Shown in pieces: positions 6,910 through 10,511 of a stretch of DNA of 10,511 nt; position 1 is the first letter of the stretch, and each line of letters begins with the position of its first letter. The position numbers and the translations under genes are program-made. Source of the stretch: an uncultured Collinsella sp. (lineage in GTDB: Bacteria; Actinomycetota; Coriobacteriia; Coriobacteriales; Coriobacteriaceae); contig CABRID010000072.1 in NCBI GenBank assembly GCA_902470895.1, positions 1 through 10,511 on the forward strand. Reading direction: 5' to 3'. Under the pieces are notes generated by a model, which did not search any database, was not told the DNA's origin, and saw nothing but the letters and a program-made list of their open reading frames with translations.

Positions 6910-8343
6910 ATGGCTGTTGTTAATGTGTTGCCTTCGGATGGGAAGGTTATTGACGAGGGTCCTGTTGGTTGCTCTGTTGATGTTTGCTGTGATGATTTTC
7001 GTCATCTCGATATTGGACTGCCGCCCGAGATTCTTCGTCTCAAGGATGCCGGATATTTGACGCAGGCTGTTGCGGCTTGTGATCGTCTTTTGGGGCAGAA
7101 TCCCGATCCCTCGTTGGCCGCTTGCGTTCGTGCCGAGCGGTATCGCATGCTTGAGACGCCGCTTCATTTTTCGGTGTCGCGCGATCGAGCTATTGCGATG
7201 ATTCGCGAGGAGTGGCCTGAGTTTACCGAGGAGCAGTTTAACGATCTGATTGACCGTAAGCGTATTGACTGGCGCTTTATCGATGGTGAGCTGTTCGTTC
7301 TCGACAACTTCCTCGATTCGCTTCGCGTATATCCCAAAGAGGTCCCCGGCATGCGTCCCGATTCTACGGACGGAATTGCGCTGCGCAACCAGATGCTCGA
7401 GGAGATGGAGACGCAGGGCGGGCTGTCTCGCACCATCACGCTTAAGGCATGCGTGTCTGTCCCCGGTGCTTTGGAGGGGGAGACCGTTCGCGCGTGGCTT
7501 CCCGTTGCTGCCGCCTGCCGTCAACAGTCTCAGGTCGAGATACTTGATATGACGCCGGAGGGGACCATTGCTCCTGCGAGCGCCTCGGCGCGTGCTGCCT
7601 CGTGGGTCTCCTCGACTGATCGCTCATTCTCGGTGACCTATCGCTATCAAATCGATGCCGCTTATCGCGATATCTATGGGGGTGCGCTTCTGGCGCATCC
7701 ATGTATGGACGCGCCTCTGCCCGAGGATATTTCCGAGGACCGTCCGCACATTGCATTCACGCCGTATCTGCAGCAGCTGACGGCCGGTGTTGTTGACGGA
7801 CTCGAGGATCCGCTCGATCGCGCCCGTGCTATCTATGATTACCTGACGCAGTATATCGACTATCGCTATCAGCCGCCGTACTTGCTTTTGGGATCTATTG
7901 CCGATGACTGTGCGCATTCGCTTCGCGGTGATTGCGGTGTTATGGCGCTTACGTTTATCACCATGTGCCGTATTGCCGGTGTGCCCGCCCGTTGGCAGAG
8001 CGGCCTGTATGTTGCGCCCGATTCGGTGGGGTCGCACGACTGGGCAGAGTTCTATACGCCGCAGACCGGTTGGCTCAACGCCGACGTGTCATTTGGATCT
8101 TCTGCTCGCAGGATGGGGGAGGAGTGGCGCCGCCGTCACTACTTTGGCAATCTCGACCCGTGGCGTATGGTGGCCAACAATCGATTCCAGGCAGAGTTTG
8201 AGCCCTCTTTCGACGGCATGCGCGAGGATCCCTATGACAACCAGATGGGCGAGGCCTCGGTTGACGGTCGCGGATGCCGTCGGCGCGAGATGCTCCGCAC
8301 GGTCGAACTCATCGAAATGCTCGAAGTTCCATTTTCGGACTAA
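6910..8343 (+). CDS. Transglutaminase-like domain protein (putative cysteine protease/peptidase fold)
   Basis: A 477-residue protein with a transglutaminase-like core near its C-terminal third. The Cys-His-Asp triad is readable: C342 in GDCGVMALTFITMCRIAGVPAR, H376 in SHDWAEFY and D392 in WLNADVSFG, with normal family spacing. The first ~175 residues are an acidic, helix-rich region with no family I recognise. A beta-rich segment (about 180-270) precedes the core, as in many bacterial members. No signal peptide or membrane segment is visible, so it should be cytosolic. Family members act as proteases, amidases or cross-linkers, and the substrate here is unknown. ATG 6910 is preferred to GTG 6892 because GGAG (6899-6902) lies 7 nt before it. 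The first ~38 codons are unusually rich in T-ending codons compared with the neighbours. It looks monocistronic, between the palindrome and the tRNA. Confidence 0.88.
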   Translation: MAVVNVLPSDGKVIDEGPVGCSVDVCCDDFRHLDIGLPPEILRLKDAGYLTQAVAACDRLLGQNPDPSLAACVRAERYRMLETPLHFSVSRDRAIAMIREEWPEFTEEQFNDLIDRKRIDWRFIDGELFVLDNFLDSLRVYPKEVPGMRPDSTDGIALRNQMLEEMETQGGLSRTITLKACVSVPGALEGETVRAWLPVAAACRQQSQVEILDMTPEGTIAPASASARAASWVSSTDRSFSVTYRYQIDAAYRDIYGGALLAHPCMDAPLPEDISEDRPHIAFTPYLQQLTAGVVDGLEDPLDRARAIYDYLTQYIDYRYQPPYLLLGSIADDCAHSLRGDCGVMALTFITMCRIAGVPARWQSGLYVAPDSVGSHDWAEFYTPQTGWLNADVSFGSSARRMGEEWRRRHYFGNLDPWRMVANNRFQAEFEPSFDGMREDPYDNQMGEASVDGRGCRRREMLRTVELIEMLEVPFSD

Positions 8344-8357
8344 TCGATAGCAAGCTG

Positions 8358-8366
8358 TGATAAACT
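8358..8366 (+). promoter_or_regulatory. Extended -10 promoter for tRNA-Leu
   Basis: TGATAAACT fits TGnTAnnnT, with its hexamer at 8361-8366 and a predicted start near 8373, 10 nt before the mature tRNA. It lies within 25 nt of the preceding stop codon. No clear -35 is seen. Confidence 0.45.
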
Positions 8367-8382
8367 AACTCACGCATTACGT

Positions 8383-8469
8383 GCCCGAGTGGCGGAATTG
8401 GCAGACGCAGTGGACTCAAAATCCACCGTTGGCAACAACGTGCGAGTTCGAGTCTCGCCTCGGGCACCA
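8383..8469 (+). tRNA. tRNA-Leu, anticodon CAA
   Basis: The cloverleaf can be folded by eye. The acceptor stem GCCCGAG (8383-8389) pairs with CTCGGGC (8459-8465), then comes discriminator A and an encoded CCA (8467-8469). The anticodon stem GTGGA/TCCAC encloses the loop CTCAAAA, with CAA at 8417-8419 reading UUG. The long class II variable arm CGTTG-GCAA-CAACG is typical of Leu tRNAs, and the T arm is GCGAG-TTCGAGT-CTCGC. A terminator follows 20 nt later. Confidence 0.97.
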
Positions 8470-8477
8470 TACATGCA
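8447..8477 (+). repeat. 31-bp direct repeat, copy 1 (T-loop to just past the tRNA-Leu 3' end)
   Basis: This block, from the start of the T-loop through CCA and 8 flanking bases, recurs exactly at 8631-8661, an offset of 184 bp. The following terminator is also repeated with lower identity. A duplicated tRNA 3' end beginning in the T-loop is the usual footprint of tRNA-targeted site-specific integration. Unequal recombination between tandem tRNA genes could also produce it. Confidence 0.85.
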
Positions 8478-8488
8478 AGTGAGCGTTC

Positions 8489-8511
8489 AAGGGGGTCTAG
8501 GCCCCCTTTTT
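8489..8511 (+). terminator. Rho-independent terminator of tRNA-Leu
   Basis: AAGGGGG (8489-8495) pairs with CCCCCTT (8502-8508) around a 6-nt loop, with a five-T run at 8507-8511. It lies just downstream of the tRNA. Confidence 0.85.
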
Positions 8512-8546
8512 CGTGCCGAACTCGCGTGAGCGCGCGGAGCGTTAAG

Positions 8547-8622
8547 CAAACAGGCCTGTGGCCTGTTTGTAGCGGAGCGTGGCGAGGGCGCTGCGCGCCC
8601 GAAGCCCGGGGCTTCGCGAAGC
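8547..8622. other. Cluster of short palindromes between the tRNA repeat copies
   Basis: Three hairpin-forming units stand in tandem: CAAACAGGC/GCCTGTTTG (8547-8555, 8561-8569), GGGCGC/GCGCCC (8586-8591, 8595-8600) and GAAGCCC/GGGCTTC (8601-8607, 8609-8615). The last overlaps the 12-nt palindrome GCTTCGCGAAGC (8611-8622). No coding frame of note is present. Function is unknown: it may be part of a small inserted element or a REP-like array. Confidence 0.6.
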
Positions 8623-8630
8623 GAAGACCC

Positions 8631-8661
8631 TTCGAGTCTCGCCTCGGGCACCATACATGCA
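8631..8661 (+). pseudogene. Truncated tRNA-Leu 3' end (direct repeat copy 2, attR-like)
   Basis: An exact copy of the last part of tRNA-Leu, from T-loop to CCA (8631-8653) plus 8 flanking bases. The bases before it (GACCC) cannot form the T stem, and no D or anticodon arm precedes it, so it is not a functional tRNA. It is followed by a degraded copy of the tRNA terminator. Confidence 0.8.
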
Positions 8662-8671
8662 CCTGCGCTTC

Positions 8672-8694
8672 AAGGGGGCTTAGGCTCCCTTTTT
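8672..8694 (+). terminator. Second, diverged copy of the tRNA terminator
   Basis: AAGGGGG (8672-8678) pairs with CTCCCTT (8685-8691), including one G-U pair, around a 6-nt loop, with five Ts at 8690-8694. It retains hairpin potential despite base changes from copy 1. It would insulate the infC promoter from upstream transcription. Confidence 0.75.
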
Positions 8695-8724
8695 CGTGTA
8701 CGTAATGTGATAACGCGTCGAACG

Positions 8725-8733
8725 TGTTATTAT
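8725..8733 (+). promoter_or_regulatory. Extended -10 promoter of the infC-rpmI-rplT operon
   Basis: TGTTATTAT fits TGnTAnnnT, with hexamer TATTAT (8728-8733). The start is predicted near 8740, leaving a leader of about 175 nt before infC. No good -35 is visible. An imperfect inverted repeat (GATAAC 8709-8714, GTTATT 8726-8731) overlaps the -10. Confidence 0.55.
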
Positions 8734-8739
8734 CGCCAA

Positions 8740-8900
8740 GGCGTTGTTTCCGCAATGCCCTAAAGAGGAACCCGAGGGTTCCCACCTTTTGGCGCCAATG
8801 AGCAGCTGACTGGTCATACAACTTAGATTCCCTTCCTCATATCGAGGATGTCTATGTGTACGACCTGGTTGCTGAGAAGCGCCGGGTTATTTTTTTATGA
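8740..8900 (+). promoter_or_regulatory. Structured leader RNA of infC-rpmI-rplT (probable attenuator)
   Basis: From the predicted 5' end the RNA forms GGCGTTG/CAATGCC (8740-8746, 8753-8759), then GGAACC-CGAG-GGTTCC (8767-8782) and TCCTC/GAGGA (8834-8838, 8844-8848). GGTCATACA (8812-8820) can pair with TGTACGACC (8857-8865; 8 of 9), which includes the 5' edge of the terminator stem at 8862-8888. The two helices exclude each other, the hallmark of transcription attenuation. In Bacillus the same operon is controlled by L20 binding its leader. Whether this RNA uses the same ligand is inference. Confidence 0.6.
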
Positions 8901-8910
8901 ATGGAGGTAG
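8854..8910 (+). CDS. Possible 18-codon leader ORF overlapping the attenuator
   Basis: ATG 8854 is preceded by GAGG (8844-8847) at 6 nt and encodes MCTTWLLRSAGLFFYEWR, stopping at TAG 8908-8910. It covers the whole attenuator and ends inside the infC ribosome-binding region, 5 nt before the proposed infC start. A translating ribosome would disrupt the terminator and could reinitiate at infC. It is short enough to be chance, and conservation has not been tested. Confidence 0.2.
   Translation: MCTTWLLRSAGLFFYEWR
8862..8896 (+). terminator. Attenuator hairpin just before infC
   Basis: An 11-bp stem (8862-8869 and 8871-8873 with 8878-8888, one bulged T, several G-U pairs, GAGA loop) is followed by seven Ts (8890-8896). 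It lies between the infC promoter and the infC ribosome-binding site, so it can only act as a regulated or partial terminator. Confidence 0.7.
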
Positions 8911-8915
8911 GGAAA

Positions 8916-9470
8916 ATAGCTAAGTCTGATGACACCCGCATCAACGACGAGATCACTGCATCTTCGTGCCGTTTGATTGGCGTCGATGGCTCTCAGCTCG
9001 GCCTGTTCGCCATCCGCGATGCCCAGCGCGTCGCTGACGATCAGGGTCTCGACCTGGTCGAGATCGCTCCCAACGCGGAGCCGCCGGTCTGCAAGGTCAT
9101 GGACTACGGTAAGTTCAAGTACCAGCAGGCCATGAAGGCGAAGGCCGCTCGTAAGAACCAGTCCAAGGTCGAGGTCAAGGAAATGAAGTTCCGACCCAAG
9201 ATCGACGTTGGCGACTACGAGACCAAGAAGGGCCACGTTCTGCGTTTCCTCAAGAAGGGCGCACGCGTTAAGATCACCATCATGTTCCGCGGCCGTGAGA
9301 TGGCTCACCCGGAGCAGGGTCTTAACGTTCTCGAGCGTCTCGCCGAGGATCTCAAGCCTTACGCTACGGTCGAGTCCAAGCCTAAGATGGAAGGCCGTAA
9401 CATGCTTATGCTGCTCGCCCCGATTAAGGGCGCCTTCGATGAAGAAAAAGCGGCAAGCGATACCAAGTAA
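8916..9470 (+). CDS. infC: Translation initiation factor IF-3 (apparent AUA start codon)
   Basis: IF-3 binds the 30S subunit, blocks premature 50S joining and checks start-codon and initiator-tRNA pairing. The N domain is seen in RINDEITASSCRLIGVDGSQLG through PPVCKVMDYGKFKYQ, then a lysine-rich linker and the C domain with EVKEMKFRPKIDVGDYETK and IMFRGREMAHPEQG. With the start at 8916 it has 184 residues, close to E. coli (180). An in-frame ATG at 8901 exists but has only T-rich sequence before it, and the strong SD GGAGGT (8903-8908) lies inside its coding sequence. That SD is 7 nt before ATA 8916, and the protein would then begin (M)AKSDDTRIN, like other IF-3s. infC starts with AUU in E. 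coli, allowing IF-3 to repress itself, so a rare start is plausible here. First gene of the translation operon. Confidence 0.95.
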   Translation: MAKSDDTRINDEITASSCRLIGVDGSQLGLFAIRDAQRVADDQGLDLVEIAPNAEPPVCKVMDYGKFKYQQAMKAKAARKNQSKVEVKEMKFRPKIDVGDYETKKGHVLRFLKKGARVKITIMFRGREMAHPEQGLNVLERLAEDLKPYATVESKPKMEGRNMLMLLAPIKGAFDEEKAASDTK

Positions 9471-9502
9471 CTAGTGTTCTGTAACCGATTAAGGAGTATT
9501 TC

Positions 9503-9694
9503 ATGCCTAAGATGAAGTCCCACAGCGGCACCAAGAAGCGTTTCCGCAAGACTGGTACCGGCAAGCTTATGCGCGCCAAGGCTTTCAAGAGCCACATCCT
9601 GAGCAAGAAGTCCACCAAGCGTAAGCGTGGCTTCCGTCAGGAGACCGAGATCGCCGCTGCCGACCGCAAGGTCATCAAGTCGCGTCTCGCCTAA
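9503..9694 (+). CDS. rpmI: 50S ribosomal protein L35
   Basis: A 63-residue, highly basic protein with the L35 pattern: MPKMKSHSGTKKRFRKTGTGK at the start, then KAFKSHILSKKSTKRKRGFR. It is a component of the large ribosomal subunit. The start is set by AGGAG (9492-9496), 6 nt before the ATG. It lies 32 nt after infC and 46 nt before rplT with no terminator in either gap, in the conserved infC-rpmI-rplT order. In other bacteria rpmI is translationally coupled and repressed together with rplT by L20. No special structure for this is evident in the short gaps here. Confidence 0.97.
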   Translation: MPKMKSHSGTKKRFRKTGTGKLMRAKAFKSHILSKKSTKRKRGFRQETEIAAADRKVIKSRLA

Positions 9695-9740
9695 GTTCGC
9701 GTTCCCGTTTTTCGTTTTACCGTCTAGGAGTTGATAGAAC

Positions 9741-10100
9741 ATGGCACGTATTAAGCGCGCTGTTGCCGCCAAGAAGAAGCGCCGTACCGTTATGCACCGT
9801 GCGAAGGGTTACTACGGTGCCGCTTCGCGTACTTACAAGCATGCTAAAGAGCAGGTCCAGCACTCCCTGCAGTATCAGTATCGTGATCGCCGCAACAAGA
9901 AGCGCGAGATCCGCTCTCTCTGGATCACTCGTATCAACGCTGCTGCTCGCCTGAACGACATCTCTTACTCTCAGTTCATGCACGGCCTGAAGGTTGCCGG
10001 CATCGAGCTCGACCGTAAGGTTCTGGCTCAGATGGCTTACGAGGACATTGAGTCCTTCAACGAGCTGGCCACCATCGCCAAGAAGGCTCTCGAGGCCTAA
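9741..10100 (+). CDS. rplT: 50S ribosomal protein L20
   Basis: A 119-residue protein of standard L20 length. The basic N-terminal extension (MARIKRAVAAKKKRRTVMHRAKGYYGAASRTYKHA) threads into 23S rRNA during early 50S assembly. The globular C-terminal half has RRNKKREIRSLWITRINAAARLNDISYSQFMHGLKVAGIELDRKVLAQMA. In Bacillus and E. coli L20 is also the autogenous repressor of this operon, acting on the leader or on the rpmI region. The leader at 8740-8900 is the natural candidate target here. AGGAG (9726-9730) lies 10 nt before the ATG. A strong terminator follows 21 nt after the stop, making this the last gene of the operon. Confidence 0.97.
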   Translation: MARIKRAVAAKKKRRTVMHRAKGYYGAASRTYKHAKEQVQHSLQYQYRDRRNKKREIRSLWITRINAAARLNDISYSQFMHGLKVAGIELDRKVLAQMAYEDIESFNELATIAKKALEA

Positions 10101-10121
10101 TAGATTCTCTTGAATCGCTAG

Positions 10122-10157
10122 GGGAGTGTCGCGTTGTACGCGGCGCTCCCTCTTTTT
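10122..10157 (+). terminator. Rho-independent terminator of infC-rpmI-rplT
   Basis: A 12-bp stem (10122-10133 with 10139-10150, two G-U pairs) with a TTGTA loop is followed by TCTTTTT (10151-10157). It sits shortly after the rplT stop codon. Confidence 0.9.
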
Positions 10158-10170
10158 ATCTGAAGCGCGG

Positions 10171-10198
10171 TTTACATTGCTAAAAGCGCGGGTAGATA
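10171..10198 (+). promoter_or_regulatory. Possible promoter driving the 3' tail of the window
   Basis: TTTACA (10171-10176, five of six to the -35 consensus) stands 16 nt before TAGATA (10193-10198, a weak -10). The predicted start near 10205 coincides with the beginning of the hairpin-rich stretch. The -10 match is poor, so this is tentative. Confidence 0.25.
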
Positions 10199-10204
10199 GA
10201 CACT

Positions 10205-10511
10205 TACAGGTGACCGATCTCTATATATTCCTGAACCAAAGGGTCATCATCTGATACGTGCGGAAGATCCGCACCAGTCTTTCTATTAGCTATAGAAAGC
10301 AATATGTTGTGTAGGACTTGTGAAGAGTGGAATTGACGTCCCACAGAGCTTCGCGGTCTGGCAATATATCTCCTTGCCGCGCGGCCCGGTGGAACCGGAT
10401 CAGCCGCGGGGCGTGCACCTTGAGAACCGGATACTGCGAGGATGGACACACCAGTTGTGTCGCATCCGGGCAGACATCGAACCATTTGAAATGGTCTAAC
10501 TTGGATTTGTT
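10205..10511. other. Unassigned hairpin-rich tail; no identifiable gene
   Basis: Stems seen include 10209-10215/10242-10248 (7 bp with one G-U, large loop), 10258-10264/10268-10274 (7 bp), 10279-10286/10292-10299 (8 bp), 10386-10390/10394-10398 (5 bp), 10440-10450/10456-10467 (11 bp, one bulge) and 10481-10486/10490-10495 (6 bp). Open frames overlap on both strands: minus 10511-10290 runs in from beyond the edge, minus 10485-10204 has no Shine-Dalgarno, and a plus frame ends at 10499. None matches a family I know, and codon use differs from the neighbours. It could be a structured RNA or leader, or the decayed end of a gene entering from the right. Confidence 0.35.

Noticed and set aside
8309..8821. 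Minus-strand ORF across the tRNA and its repeats
   Set aside because: It runs through the tRNA gene, both terminators and the palindrome cluster. It is open only because the region is GC-rich.
10380..10470. T-box riboswitch or TPP riboswitch in the tail
   Set aside because: GGTGGAACCG is T-box-like, but there is no recognisable Stem I or terminator. The CTTGAGAACC stretch lacks the CTGATC core of a TPP aptamer.
10204..10485. 93-codon minus-strand ORF as a real gene
   Set aside because: It has no Shine-Dalgarno, no recognised motif and mixed codon use, and a second minus frame and a plus frame are open over much of the same stretch. It is reported only within the unassigned tail.
1..10511. 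Defence system, CRISPR array, prophage or retron
   Set aside because: No spaced repeats, cas-like, reverse transcriptase, integrase or toxin-antitoxin genes are present. The window is mainly core housekeeping genes.

Overview
The window looks like core chromosome of a moderately GC-rich actinomycete of the class Coriobacteriia, most likely Collinsella or a close relative. This is judged from protein style, codon use and gene content, not from a database search. All clear protein genes are on the + strand.

Layout. (1) 2-4819: the 3' part of a long recJ gene whose product continues into an intact SF2 (RecQ/DEAH-type) helicase, followed 15 nt later by a full-length bifunctional (p)ppGpp synthetase/hydrolase, rel. 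A hairpin separates these from (2) a glyoxalase II-like metallo-beta-lactamase-fold hydrolase (4908-5591). (3) A class II fructose-bisphosphate aldolase gene (5786-6652) has its own extended -10 promoter and is followed directly by a 131-nt near-perfect palindrome. (4) A cytosolic transglutaminase-like protein (6910-8343). (5) tRNA-Leu(CAA) with a terminator; its 3' end and terminator are duplicated 184 bp downstream around a gene-free, palindrome-rich insert. (6) The infC-rpmI-rplT operon with a structured attenuator leader. infC appears to start at an AUA codon. The operon ends at a strong terminator. (7) A 350-nt tail with no identifiable gene but many hairpins.

How the parts relate. RecJ-helicase (DNA end processing) and Rel (stringent response) are probably co-transcribed. 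Aldolase is central glycolysis, with highly biased codons that suggest strong expression. IF3, L35 and L20 form the conserved translation operon, whose leader has mutually exclusive helices consistent with L20-type or IF3-type autoregulation. No phage, CRISPR, toxin-antitoxin or defence cassette is visible. The less ordinary signals are the RecJ-helicase fusion, the non-AUG start and attenuator of infC, the tRNA 3'-end duplication, the long palindrome after fba and the structured tail.
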